This document shows positions 44,886 to 54,280 of a DNA stretch of 64,000 nucleotides, one piece after another; positions within the stretch are counted from its first letter, which is position 1; each line of letters opens with the position of its first letter. This DNA comes from JAFIFT01 sp020051095. Its GTDB lineage: Bacteria > Pseudomonadota > Gammaproteobacteria > Legionellales > Legionellaceae. A program made the translations under genes and the position numbers. The notes below the pieces were generated by a model, which was not told the DNA's origin, ran no database searches, and worked only from the letters and a program-made list of their open reading frames with translations. The DNA is taken from NCBI RefSeq assembly GCF_964199965.1, contig NZ_CAXMZT010000007.1, positions 62,001-126,000 of the forward strand, written 5' to 3'.

Positions 44886-46125
44886 AGGCATAACACACAT
44901 GTGAAATTGGGTTATAAAGAATATGCGAATTTAATATCGCATCGGTTACCTTCTCTAAATGGGTAGGTTCTGCTTCGATTTGCCATAACACACCATGCTC
45001 AATGGATTCGATGCCATCAATGGCAAAATGATGTTGTAAATGTTGTTTTTTTTGCAGGCCCAATATATCTTCATGCGCCCTTATCAAAAACGTATGGTGG
45101 CTCGATTTCGGTTTATAATCAACCAAGTATTCTTTTTGTTCATTGTATAACACACCACTCGCTTGAATCTGATGCAACACCGTTTTCGATGCACAGTGCA
45201 CAGACCAATGTTGCAATCGCTTCACTCTCACTTTGTCACTCACCGATTGGATTGTTTGGTTAATTGTGAAAGCCGTATTGTCATTAATAATCAAATCGAC
45301 AAAGAGATCGTGAGCATCGGGGTTAGGTCGATATAGTTGTAACGAGGGTTTAACAATTGTTTGAGCAGGGGCAGGTGAACAGGATTGATATCCAGAGGCA
45401 ATATAATCTCGCATAGACTGGAATATACTATCGCCAGCACTGGTTCGTTCAGGATGGGGCATCATCGCCATCACATTACCGGCATGATTGACCATCGCGG
45501 CAATATTGGCAGCCGAACCGTTCGGGTTAATCGGGAATTCGGGGTTCACTTGTCCCGCTTCATCGCAGTACTGCCAAGCTATCAAGCCTTGTTTCTTTAC
45601 AATAGCCAACATGGCATCATCCATCATAAATCGACCTTCACCATGGGCAATTGGCACTTGCATCATGGCATTCGCTGGTAAAATGCGGTTAAACGCATTG
45701 GCGTTACTTGCGACACCTGGTTTTAAGTGTACCCAAGCGTTATAGTAGCCCGTTCCTAAAACATTACCTTGTGCAACCCGTTTATTATCCGTTAAAGCAA
45801 TCGATAATGGGTAATTTTGATAACCAGGGACCATACCCGTTTCAACTAAAATCTGAGCACCGTTGCAAATTCCTAATACCGGTTTTCCAAGCTCACTTTG
45901 TTGCTTGATCGTTTGCATGACAGGGTGCATGGCTGCAATGATGCCTGCGCGGCCTCTATCCTCATAGGAAAACCCGCCAACAATGATATAACCATCCATC
46001 GCTGCTAATTCATCAGTTGGCATATTCCATAAACAGGGTATCGGTGTCATCCCTGCACGAGAAACAGCCAAACTGGTTTCACGTTCACAGTTTGATCCGG
46101 GAAATTGAACAATGGCAATACGCAT
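44878..46125 (-). CDS. purQ: FGAM synthase glutaminase subunit PurQ fused to PurS-like domains
   Basis: Residues 1 to about 240 are a class I glutamine amidotransferase of the PurQ type: MRIAIVQFPGSNCERETSLA, GFSYEDRGRAG, VLGICNGAQIL with the nucleophile Cys, and MMPHPERTS with the catalytic His, providing ammonia to PurL. PurQ normally ends there (about 220-260 residues). Here 150 more residues follow a short linker. Residues about 265-343 and 344-415 look like two successive PurS-like modules; the second has GIESIEHGVLWQIE and NSHILYNPISHVCYAYD, matching the glycine turn and closing strand of PurS, while the first is more degenerate. No separate purS is present, so the fusion probably supplies it. 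It starts on the purM stop (TAATG). Confidence 0.88.
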   Translation of the reverse strand: MRIAIVQFPGSNCERETSLAVSRAGMTPIPCLWNMPTDELAAMDGYIIVGGFSYEDRGRAGIIAAMHPVMQTIKQQSELGKPVLGICNGAQILVETGMVPGYQNYPLSIALTDNKRVAQGNVLGTGYYNAWVHLKPGVASNANAFNRILPANAMMQVPIAHGEGRFMMDDAMLAIVKKQGLIAWQYCDEAGQVNPEFPINPNGSAANIAAMVNHAGNVMAMMPHPERTSAGDSIFQSMRDYIASGYQSCSPAPAQTIVKPSLQLYRPNPDAHDLFVDLIINDNTAFTINQTIQSVSDKVRVKRLQHWSVHCASKTVLHQIQASGVLYNEQKEYLVDYKPKSSHHTFLIRAHEDILGLQKKQHLQHHFAIDGIESIEHGVLWQIEAEPTHLEKVTDAILNSHILYNPISHVCYAYD

Positions 46126-47177
46126 TAGACAATCCTCACTGATGATTCATTTTGCTCATAGACAAATCCAATGCACGATAATTGAAAACTTGGGAATAAC
46201 TTAAATGCCTCTGTTAGCGCATCCGCACTCGCTGGGTCCACAACCACAACCAAGCCGATTCCCATATTGAATGTTCGATACATTTCGAAATTGTCTAAAC
46301 GTCCCAATTGTTGCATGACGGAAAATATAGGCAAGGGTTCCCAACTCGCTGCTTTAATTTCCACGGCGCAATTGGCGGGTAGTATGCGAGGGATATTGTC
46401 GATAAAACCACCACCCGTAATATGTGCCATCCCTTTAATATCAACGCCTTCTTTTAAGCTATGTAATATCGGATGGGCATAATTAATATGAGGCTCAAGC
46501 AATGCTTCGCCCACCGTTTTTTGTAACTCCGGATGGTAACTGTCCACATCAAGGCCAGCTACATCAAAAAATAATTTTCGCGCAAGCGAATAACCATTGG
46601 TATGTAACCCACTTGATTGCACACCAAATACCAAATCCCCTGATTTAATTGATTGGCCGGTGATCATTTTATCTTGCTCAACCACACCGGTGACAATACC
46701 AACGAGATCGTGCTCACCATCTAAGTAAGTATCTGGCATTTCGGCCGTTTCACCGCCGACTAAGGCGATTTGCTGTTCGCAACACGCTTTGCTCATGCCA
46801 ACCAAAATCTGTTCGATGATTTCTGGCTTTAACTTATCTGAGGCAATATAGTCTAATAAGGTAAGAGGTTTTGCACCCATGACTAAAATATCATTGGCGG
46901 TGGCACTCACGAGATCAATGCCAATCGTATCAAATTGGTTCATCATTTTCGCGACTTTGATTTTAGTCCCAACCCCATCAATACTTTGTACCAATAATGG
47001 ATGGTCATACTCATTGAGCAAACTTTTCAAGTCAAAACAAGAACCAAATGCCCCTACTTGCGTTTTTACCGGCGGGGTAAAAGTTTTTTCAACTAGCGGC
47101 TTAATACGCTTTACAGCTTCATTGCCAGCGGCAATATCAACACCGGCTGCTTTATAATCGACGATTGTCACACCCAT
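46125..47177 (-). CDS. purM: Phosphoribosylformylglycinamidine cyclo-ligase (AIR synthetase)
   Basis: Closes the imidazole ring to form AIR. The 350-residue protein begins near MGVTIVDYKAAGVDIAAGNE and has GGFGSCFDLK-like (QVGAFGSCFDL), DGVGTKIKVA, GGETAEMPDTY and HITGGGFIDNIPRI. The start at 47175-47177 has GGGAGA just upstream and overlaps purL by 10 bases; an upstream start at 47201 or a GTG six bases further in are alternatives. Confidence 0.96.
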   Translation of the reverse strand: MGVTIVDYKAAGVDIAAGNEAVKRIKPLVEKTFTPPVKTQVGAFGSCFDLKSLLNEYDHPLLVQSIDGVGTKIKVAKMMNQFDTIGIDLVSATANDILVMGAKPLTLLDYIASDKLKPEIIEQILVGMSKACCEQQIALVGGETAEMPDTYLDGEHDLVGIVTGVVEQDKMITGQSIKSGDLVFGVQSSGLHTNGYSLARKLFFDVAGLDVDSYHPELQKTVGEALLEPHINYAHPILHSLKEGVDIKGMAHITGGGFIDNIPRILPANCAVEIKAASWEPLPIFSVMQQLGRLDNFEMYRTFNMGIGLVVVVDPASADALTEAFKLFPSFQLSCIGFVYEQNESSVRIV

Positions 47178-49504
47178 TTCTCCCGTAAACCATTTTCCCA
47201 ATGTTGTTTAGCTAATGCTACCGGCACGTTTAATTGCTTTTGCATCGATAATACCCCACGATTGTTGGTTTGACCAATTAACCAACAAGGAACGTTTCGC
47301 TGTGAAAATAAATCCACGACCGCTTTCAGATGGGCTTCTTCGATTTCTAACACAAATCCGCCACTCTCACCGAACAAGGCTAACCAATCGGGTAAATCCG
47401 ATGTTATCGTCACATCAACCCCGATTTGGTGTGCAAAACTCATTTCCGCTATGGCCACAGCAATCCCACCTTCACCGATATCATGGGCTGAAAGAACCCA
47501 TTGATTGTCAATGGCATCGGTGACGGCATTGAGTTCGTTTGCAATTTGAGATAAGTCAGGCTTAGGTACGCTTGCCCCAAGTGCATGGTATAATTCATAT
47601 AGCACACTGCCACCCAGTTCTGCTTTACGTGCGCCTACCATCAACAAATGGCTACCGATTTGTCTAAAACTGGAAGCAACTGCTTTGCGGCCATCCGCTA
47701 ATCGTCCCAAGCAACCAATCATTGGACTTGGCGGAATACTGCCTCGCTCACTTTCATTATAGAGTGATACATTGCCAGAGATAACCGGTAATGGTGCGCC
47801 GGGGTAATCTTTAAGACCGATGGCCTGGCAGGCATCCGTAATCCCTTTGATTGACTGAGCAAATGTCCACATGCGTTCTGGATTTTCAGGGTTCCCGAAA
47901 CACAAGCAATCTGAAATAGCTGCTGGCGTAGCACCCGTCGCCACAATATTTCTCGCTGATTCAACCACCGCATTGACTGCCCCCCAGTAGGGGTCAATCT
48001 GGTTATATCTTGGGTTATGATCCAATGATAAAGCAATCCCCGTATGACGAATTTCTTCCGGGTATTTATCTTCGTTAAATGGCATCATCACCCCGGCATC
48101 CGCCATACCCGATTCGATTTGTGTACGCCCTTGAACTTGTTTGTCGTAAGTTTCATAAATGGGCGCTCTGGAAGCGATGTTTTCATGAGCTAGGAGGGTC
48201 AGTAACGTCTCATCCAAATTCAAGGTGGGTAAAGCGGGTTCGCCCAAGGTTTCAGTAGGTTGGCTCATTGGACGGTCATAAACAATCCCTTTGGTAATAT
48301 CGGCCGCTTTTGCATCAATGATCGTTTGGCCATGATAGGTCACAACGTATTGCATATCTTTGCGAATTTTACCAACGACTGCGGCGCAAGCGCCTTTGGA
48401 GATTTCGGGAAGTGCGAAGTCCTCGTTGTAATGCTTGAGAATCCGCTCAACCATATTGGGGGGAACTGCCCACATAAAGCGTTCTTGTGTCTCAGAGCAG
48501 AGGACCACATGCGCAGGCAAGTCGGTCATGCTAACGGGAATTTGCTCAACCATGACATCCGCACCATAGCCACCCGCTTCGGCCATTTCAACCGTTGCAC
48601 AGGCAACGCCACCTGCGCCCAAATCTTTAAATCCGACTCGTTGAGTGAGTTGTTCATTTTTCAGTTGTTCAAATAAGGCATAGTTGGCTTTCAAAAGATG
48701 ACGCTTTAAAAAAGCATTGGGTTCCTGAACAGCCCCTTTATTGGCTGCTTTATTTTGGTTGTCAAAATTGGCAGAAGCAAAGCTTGCCCCCCCAAAGCCG
48801 CTGTTGTCCGTGGCTTTTCCAACTAAGATATAAACATAATCTTCGCCATTTTCTGGAACGTAGGAATGAATGATTTGGTCATCTCGCACAATGCCAAGAG
48901 TCACAACTGTTACAAGACAGTTGTCATTATAAGCTGCGTTAAAATAAACATCGCCGGCGATATTAGCAATCCCCGTGGCATTGCCATAACTACTGATGCC
49001 ATCAACCACCCCTTCGCTGATCCAATGGGTGGTTTGATTGTCGAGGCTTCCAAAGCGCAAACCATCGGCCAAAGCAATGACTTCCGCCCCCATGCAACAA
49101 ACATCACGAATATTACCACCAACTCCTGTCGCAGCGCCCTCAAAAGGAACGATTTGTGAGGGGTGATTATGGGACTCATGGCTCATGACGATTCCGTAAC
49201 GATGGCCATTATTATCTTCTGCAACCGAGACAATACCTGCATCTTCTTTAGGGCCTAAAATAACATTTGGGGCATCAGTTGGTAATTGCTTTAAATGGAT
49301 TCGGCTGCTTTTATAGGAGCAATGTTCAGAGCCTTGTATATTCCACAAATGGCATTCTGCAAGGGTTGGTGGGCGCTTTAATATGACATTTTGGATATGC
49401 AACGCTTCTTCAGGTGCTAAGGTGATACGGTTCTCCATTAGCAACGCTTTGACTTCTGTCAGTGATTTGTTGCTAAAATCAAGAACGGTTAATTCGTTTT
49501 CCAT
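47168..49504 (-). CDS. purL: FGAM synthase subunit PurL (small form)
   Basis: Synthetase subunit that converts FGAR to FGAM with ATP and ammonia from PurQ. At 778 residues it is the small PurL, which needs PurQ and PurS as separate partners, rather than the roughly 1,300-residue single-chain enzyme. Motifs: HCSYKSSRIHLKQLP, SHESHNHPSQIVPFEGAATGVGG (N-terminal ATP/substrate site), GAGGVACATVEMAEAGG, and SAHDIGEGGIAVAIAEM near the C terminus. It is the first gene of the operon; the promoter should lie in 49505-49620. Confidence 0.96.
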   Translation of the reverse strand: MENELTVLDFSNKSLTEVKALLMENRITLAPEEALHIQNVILKRPPTLAECHLWNIQGSEHCSYKSSRIHLKQLPTDAPNVILGPKEDAGIVSVAEDNNGHRYGIVMSHESHNHPSQIVPFEGAATGVGGNIRDVCCMGAEVIALADGLRFGSLDNQTTHWISEGVVDGISSYGNATGIANIAGDVYFNAAYNDNCLVTVVTLGIVRDDQIIHSYVPENGEDYVYILVGKATDNSGFGGASFASANFDNQNKAANKGAVQEPNAFLKRHLLKANYALFEQLKNEQLTQRVGFKDLGAGGVACATVEMAEAGGYGADVMVEQIPVSMTDLPAHVVLCSETQERFMWAVPPNMVERILKHYNEDFALPEISKGACAAVVGKIRKDMQYVVTYHGQTIIDAKAADITKGIVYDRPMSQPTETLGEPALPTLNLDETLLTLLAHENIASRAPIYETYDKQVQGRTQIESGMADAGVMMPFNEDKYPEEIRHTGIALSLDHNPRYNQIDPYWGAVNAVVESARNIVATGATPAAISDCLCFGNPENPERMWTFAQSIKGITDACQAIGLKDYPGAPLPVISGNVSLYNESERGSIPPSPMIGCLGRLADGRKAVASSFRQIGSHLLMVGARKAELGGSVLYELYHALGASVPKPDLSQIANELNAVTDAIDNQWVLSAHDIGEGGIAVAIAEMSFAHQIGVDVTITSDLPDWLALFGESGGFVLEIEEAHLKAVVDLFSQRNVPCWLIGQTNNRGVLSMQKQLNVPVALAKQHWENGLREKWV

Positions 49505-49618
49505 AATTCCAGGTTACCATGCTGATTTTTGATGCTGAATTATAGCATAAAATGCAGGTTATTTGTAAGAGCTGAGAACAATTTTTATCAAAAAGAGACT
49601 GGTTGTATTTCACGATTT

Positions 49619-49660
49619 CCTCCTTTTTCTACATCGTCATCCTTCTTTCACTAAAGGAGG
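49619..49660 (+). promoter_or_regulatory. Hairpin that would sequester a strong ribosome binding site
   Basis: CCTCCTTT (49619-49626) is exactly complementary to AAAGGAGG (49653-49660), with a 26-nt loop and one further possible U-G pair. AAAGGAGG is a near-perfect Shine-Dalgarno sequence seven bases before the ATG at 49668. In a plus-strand transcript the hairpin would hide this site, as in translational switches or RNA thermometers. The rest of 49505-49901 is AT-rich spacer containing the purL promoter on the other strand. Confidence 0.5.
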
Positions 49661-49667
49661 GTAATTT

Positions 49668-49790
49668 ATGGTTGACGTGACTTCATGTTGCACAGCCTTG
49701 AATGTATCCTTAAGGTCAAACCCAACGGGAAGACAAACAGCAACATCTTTTTCTTCAGATATAGGCAATGTTCCTCTTATTTACACATAG
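49668..49790 (+). CDS. Possible small peptide gene, 40 codons
   Basis: Not recognised. An ATG with the strong site AAAGGAGG at seven-base spacing opens a 40-codon frame, MVDVTSCC... to ...GNVPLIYT, ending in TAG. The peptide has a double cysteine at positions 7-8 and is rich in Ser and Thr; it has no membrane helix or signal peptide. It lies 111 bases upstream of the PLP enzyme at 49902 on the same strand, so it might be a leader peptide, a regulatory ORF or a small protein. Evidence is only the ribosome binding site and intact frame. Confidence 0.4.
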   Translation: MVDVTSCCTALNVSLRSNPTGRQTATSFSSDIGNVPLIYT

Positions 49791-49901
49791 CGAAATTACG
49801 TTAGAGAAATTCTAGCTAAACTATCATTTTGAATTTTCTTGGGAATGACATGAAACTTAATTATAATTTGCCATCCTTATCATTTTTAGAATTTATTAAA
49901 T

Positions 49902-51029
49902 ATGACTCCTGATACTTTTATTGGTAAACATAAATATGAGTTAGATACGCCTTGCTTAATCATTGATATCGATTCTTTGAAAAGAAATCTAATGATTATG
50001 CAAAATTTTGGCAAGAGAAATAACATTGCCATTAGGCCTCATACTAAAACACACAAATGTTCAAAATTGGCCCAATTGCAAATAGACTATGGAGCAATCG
50101 GTGTTTGCGCGACAAAAGTTTCCGAAGCGGAAGTTCTTATCAACCACGAAATTAATAAAATTCTGATAACCTCTCCCGTTGTCACCCCCACTAAATTAAA
50201 ACGGTTATCCTACTGTATACAAAAGTCATCCGAGGTGATGGTTGTGGTGGATAATCTTGGCAATGCGAATGATCTGAATGAATTGGGGAAACAGCTGAAC
50301 AAGCCCATCAAGGTATTGATTGACTTGGATTCTGGGATTGGTAGAACAGGTATAAAAAATAGCGAGGCCGTTGATTTTGCCAAACAGCTTTCTCATTATC
50401 CTTTTTTGGCGCTCTCAGGCATACAATGTTATGCGGGGAATCTCCAACATATACAATCATACCAAGAAAGAAAGCAACGCTCATTAATGGTAATGAAACA
50501 AGCAAGCCTTATTCTAAAACAATTAAGAGAGGCTGGATTTCAATGTGACATTTTGACTGGCACAGGAACAGGAACGTATGATATCGATTGTCAGGATACA
50601 TTGATAACCGAAATTCAACCCGGCTCCTATACGGTAATGGACGTTGAGTACTTTGAGATTGAATCCGAACATGGCAAAAAATTTAATACATTTGCACATT
50701 CAATGACGTTGCTATCAACAGTCATTAGTAGTAATAGGAAAGAACATGTAACGGTGGATTCTGGCACAAAAGGCATATATGTCGATAATCACCATAAACC
50801 AATCATCGTAAATCATGAAGGGCTTATCTATGATTGGAATGGCTTTGGGGATGAGCACGGAAAAATAATGGCTACTAACGGCGGCCCACTTCCTTTAAAT
50901 GGCACGGTTTTGGAAATGATTGTCCCTCATTGCGATCCGACCATTAATTTATATGATCATTTCTATATGACACAAAATGACGTGGTGATAGATGTTTGGC
51001 AAATTGATATGAGAGGTAAAGCGCAATAG
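49902..51029 (+). CDS. D-threonine aldolase/D-serine dehydratase-like PLP enzyme
   Basis: A 375-residue fold-type III PLP enzyme. The N-terminal alanine-racemase-like barrel has LDTPCLIIDIDSLKRN and the PLP lysine in IRPHTKTHKC (about residue 50). The GTGTGTYDID segment fits the cofactor phosphate site. The C-terminal beta domain ends with IVPHCDPTINL, whose His and Cys are the metal ligands of the D-threonine aldolase/DSD1 group. Such enzymes split or dehydrate D-3-hydroxyamino acids; the exact substrate is not clear. The gene is AT-rich and has no obvious ribosome binding site. Confidence 0.86.
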   Translation: MTPDTFIGKHKYELDTPCLIIDIDSLKRNLMIMQNFGKRNNIAIRPHTKTHKCSKLAQLQIDYGAIGVCATKVSEAEVLINHEINKILITSPVVTPTKLKRLSYCIQKSSEVMVVVDNLGNANDLNELGKQLNKPIKVLIDLDSGIGRTGIKNSEAVDFAKQLSHYPFLALSGIQCYAGNLQHIQSYQERKQRSLMVMKQASLILKQLREAGFQCDILTGTGTGTYDIDCQDTLITEIQPGSYTVMDVEYFEIESEHGKKFNTFAHSMTLLSTVISSNRKEHVTVDSGTKGIYVDNHHKPIIVNHEGLIYDWNGFGDEHGKIMATNGGPLPLNGTVLEMIVPHCDPTINLYDHFYMTQNDVVIDVWQIDMRGKAQ

Positions 51030-51035
51030 GACCTA

Positions 51036-51149
51036 ATGAAGATTCACAAGGGCGCCCCGATTGTGGAATTTTACCCCAAAAACCATCCAACGCTAACAGG
51101 CGATGTATCAACGTTCTTTGAGGCTAATAAAGCTAAGGGATTTTTTTAG
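51036..51149 (+). CDS. Possible 37-codon ORF or gene remnant
   Basis: An open frame of 37 codons starts six bases after the stop of the PLP enzyme (MKIHKGAPIVEFYPKNHPTL and 17 more residues). Its end overlaps the 3' end of the convergent gene at 51133 by 17 bases. It has no Shine-Dalgarno sequence of its own. It may be a short reinitiated peptide, the remains of a larger gene, or chance. I do not recognise the sequence. Confidence 0.25.
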   Translation: MKIHKGAPIVEFYPKNHPTLTGDVSTFFEANKAKGFF

Positions 51150-52530
51150 TTGATGTATCGTCTGGGGATTTAGTCAACTGACCCGCTGATTGATGTGATT
51201 GCGTGCCGGGCAAGGTATCCTTCTCTTTATGACTGAACATAGTTCCTTTAGATACAGACGTCACTATTAATGCTGGACTATTATCAGGCCCACTTAAATC
51301 ACTCTCTACCTTCGAGGCTTTTTCTTTTTGACTAACGGCATCAGCAAACTCGCTAATTTCCTTTTCCAACGATGGATTGGTGGTCAAATCTGCTGATTGT
51401 TTAATTAGCTCCAAGGTATGCAACATATTTTCTCGTGCATGGACTGCCCATTCTGGAATTTGTGGCACCCCGCCTTCCAAAGCGTCATCTTTTTCAGGAA
51501 TCAAAGGAACACTTTTTAATGATGACCCTTCAATTTGGCGAACATTCGCTAACTCAGAAGATAATCCTCTGCTGCCACCAATTTCTCGGAACTTCAGTAC
51601 TGAAAGATATTCTTTCTCCACGTTTAACAATTCTTGTTTTAATTCTAATTCCTGCTCAGCACCTACGGGGGTTGAACTAGTATATCTTTCCGTAATAAGT
51701 TGTCTTGCTTTTTCATAGTCTTGCTTGAGTTCAGAAGGGTTAATCCGGCAAGGCTCTTGTTGTTGCCCAAACAAATAAAATTCAATCACGTCAATTTTGT
51801 TTAACTGATTTTCAGGTCGAGTCATGTACTGTTCTTCGTATGAGACTGGACGGTCGAGACCAGTATAGGTCCATTGTCGATACCATTGTTGATAGTCTCG
51901 ACAAATTTCTTCTAATTCGCCTGGTTCAAAAAAGGAGCCTTCTTTCGTTGCATTGGGTAAATTGGCCTCCGTTCCGGAAAACCCCATCATGTGCTGAGTA
52001 AAGTCGAAATCCGTTACAGGGCTATTATCAGCCATTCGATAATGGTTATGATTCCAGGCTGCTTCACTTTCATTGGTATGCATCGATTTGACATGGTATG
52101 CATTGCTACCTCGATAATATAAATCACAGCCTCGTGTTACATGTTGATGGGCTTGTGCTGCAGACTGGTATAAAATATCTCTAAATTCCTGAGGGTAGCG
52201 ATCTTTATACTTGGGATGCAATACAAAATACCAGGTAATACTATATCCTTTTACTTGGACCATCACGGGGACTTGTGTATATTCTTCAACCCCCGTTGTT
52301 TCGGTAACGACATTATCGGTTAAGCGAAATCTTTTCTTTTCTTCCCGCTCATAATGCCGCTTAGCTTCACGATATCCATCTTTATTACCTGCATTATGAA
52401 GCTGTTGAAGATGATTTGCCGCCGGTGTTACTTCCGATTTGTCGATGGGAAGATTAAACTTTTTCTTGAGATATCGACTATAAGGCTTTGTATAGTTGGT
52501 GTTTAACAGATCGGAAGCACGAGTAGCCAT
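51133..52530 (-). CDS. Hypothetical protein, 465 residues
   Basis: Not recognised. No signal peptide or membrane segment. The first half is mixed, with a compact region at about residues 80-200 containing beta-like strands (VMVQVKGYSITWYFVLHP), then YYRGSNAYHVKSMH and WNHNHYRM, rich in Tyr, His and Asn. A helical stretch with charged repeats follows (about 265-330), and the last 80 residues are Ser/Thr/Lys-rich and probably disordered. This layout, an N-terminal domain with a disordered polar C terminus, is common in effector-like proteins of intracellular bacteria, but no function can be assigned. GGA precedes the ATG at suitable spacing. Confidence 0.7.
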   Translation of the reverse strand: MATRASDLLNTNYTKPYSRYLKKKFNLPIDKSEVTPAANHLQQLHNAGNKDGYREAKRHYEREEKKRFRLTDNVVTETTGVEEYTQVPVMVQVKGYSITWYFVLHPKYKDRYPQEFRDILYQSAAQAHQHVTRGCDLYYRGSNAYHVKSMHTNESEAAWNHNHYRMADNSPVTDFDFTQHMMGFSGTEANLPNATKEGSFFEPGELEEICRDYQQWYRQWTYTGLDRPVSYEEQYMTRPENQLNKIDVIEFYLFGQQQEPCRINPSELKQDYEKARQLITERYTSSTPVGAEQELELKQELLNVEKEYLSVLKFREIGGSRGLSSELANVRQIEGSSLKSVPLIPEKDDALEGGVPQIPEWAVHARENMLHTLELIKQSADLTTNPSLEKEISEFADAVSQKEKASKVESDLSGPDNSPALIVTSVSKGTMFSHKEKDTLPGTQSHQSAGQLTKSPDDTSTKKIP

Positions 52531-52628
52531 TGTTAATCCAATTCGTTTTATGACCTATAAAATAAATATAGACCATTATGATCTGTTTTCAAGCAGATGA
52601 ATTCGCTCTTGCTTTATATGGCTTGGGT

Positions 52629-54146
52629 TTATTGGTTGGGCGGCTTTTGTATTTCATCTGTTTCAAGCACATCATTACTCGTATCGAGTGTAGTACTTTG
52701 AAAAAATGTATTTGAGCTTAAAGAAGATTCAATCGGTGACTTTCCCTGTGAATTCTCGGGGAATTGGTCAGACGAGTTATATTGTTTTTCAATATATTGC
52801 CGAAGTGATGGGAATTTGGTTGGATCAAATTTACTTAAGTAATTCAGCAAAAATCGATATTGCTCCGGGGACAAAATTTCCGCCTGTTTGCCTGTCAGAA
52901 AATTCTCAACCTCAGAAAAATGAATAAAATTATTGATAAATCGTGCACATTTTTCGGCATCATAATGATTGGTTATCGCCGAAAACAAAATGCTGAGCAA
53001 ACTCTGTATTCCGTTTTCTTGGCTTTTCGATTTGAGTACGCAGATTTCTGTAAGTAATGATTTTTTATGACTAGTCGGTGTATTTTCATAGATGAACATC
53101 GTTAGTTCTAGCAGATGGTTAAATTGTCTTTCACCCTCACCATTAGGCTGGTTAGCTGCCCGCTGAAGTCCTTGCAATATTAGTAAAAAATTACTTAACT
53201 CAGCATAGCGCCCTTTTGCGATAGGTTTGAGGAAATGATTGTGTATTTTATCGCCAATCTGAGTAGAAGGCACCGATATTAGCGTTTTGATTATCTCGCA
53301 AACGACTTCTGTAAGACCTTCATTGTTAATAACAGACGAATTTAAAAGAGCACAAAGATCAATAAGTAAGCTTACTCCCGACATATATTTCGTATTCGTT
53401 ATGAGATCCACAGCCTGAGGAGATTGTTGGCAAATGTCCTTCAATAAGTATGCTAGCTTTGATGTCATCACCTGATTATAGGGATTCTTAGCGGAATCTG
53501 TTAATGCAAAGACAATACTCGAGATACCAGACTTTCCTGCCATGTAAACCTCCCCTTGCCCGAGGGTGGTAATTGCCTTAAAAAAGGCTGTCTTTGATCC
53601 TGTCATGAGTATGTCAACAATATCAGCAAGCAAAACAAATGAATTGACATCAGAATTTGAAACGATTGAGATAAACTGGTGCACCCATGTATGTCCAACT
53701 GTCCATCCTTTATATGGACCATGTGTTTGAACCTGTTGCATTGAATGGATTAGAACAGCCGGATTCTTCACATAGACTTTCTTAAAAAAACTATGTGCAT
53801 TGTTAACCAAGTCTAATTTTTGGTTTTCAATCGCCAGTTTGAGTAGACAAGTTATCCAAAAAATAATATTTGATTTGGCAAGCGCATCTGCTGAGGCAGT
53901 CTCGATGTAATTTGAAATTTGTTCCGATAATTGAATCTGTTGCCAATACGTTAACTTGAACGAAGTGGCTGCGTATAACTGTTCTGGTGTAACACCTTCA
54001 ATTTGGGAGCTAAAAGAATTTGAATCAGTAAAGTCAATTAACAACACTTCCCGTTTTTCATCATCCAATGGTATGTTCTCCAGTTTAGCGAAAGTATAGG
54101 ACATTCTATTAGCTTTATTATACTTGAATTGTAAATATAAAGCCAC
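52629..54146 (-). CDS. Hypothetical helical-repeat protein, 505 residues
   Basis: Not recognised. The protein appears almost entirely alpha-helical from about residue 55 to 450, with helices of 15-20 residues in succession, as in armadillo/HEAT-like solenoids, and no membrane segments or signal peptide. The last 55 residues are Ser/Asn/Pro-rich and end ETDEIQKPPNQ. The first start is a GTG; an ATG at codon 15 (54102-54104) is an alternative and neither has a strong ribosome binding site. It is separated by about 100 bases from the unknown gene at 51133 on the same strand, so they may be co-expressed. Confidence 0.68.
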   Translation of the reverse strand: MALYLQFKYNKANRMSYTFAKLENIPLDDEKREVLLIDFTDSNSFSSQIEGVTPEQLYAATSFKLTYWQQIQLSEQISNYIETASADALAKSNIIFWITCLLKLAIENQKLDLVNNAHSFFKKVYVKNPAVLIHSMQQVQTHGPYKGWTVGHTWVHQFISIVSNSDVNSFVLLADIVDILMTGSKTAFFKAITTLGQGEVYMAGKSGISSIVFALTDSAKNPYNQVMTSKLAYLLKDICQQSPQAVDLITNTKYMSGVSLLIDLCALLNSSVINNEGLTEVVCEIIKTLISVPSTQIGDKIHNHFLKPIAKGRYAELSNFLLILQGLQRAANQPNGEGERQFNHLLELTMFIYENTPTSHKKSLLTEICVLKSKSQENGIQSLLSILFSAITNHYDAEKCARFINNFIHFSEVENFLTGKQAEILSPEQYRFLLNYLSKFDPTKFPSLRQYIEKQYNSSDQFPENSQGKSPIESSLSSNTFFQSTTLDTSNDVLETDEIQKPPNQ

Positions 54147-54280
54147 CTCGACTATATATTGATCATCTCGGTCCTTTATGACTGGATTGGGGTATCTTAA
54201 TTAATACTTTAGGCATGTTGGTTGATTTTGCTCTAATCATTGACTATAAATAGATATATCGCCAATTATGAGGTTATCTT

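Noticed and set aside
47719..48036. Second gene of 105 codons inside purL
   Set aside because: It lies in another frame of a well conserved enzyme gene, with no independent start signal.
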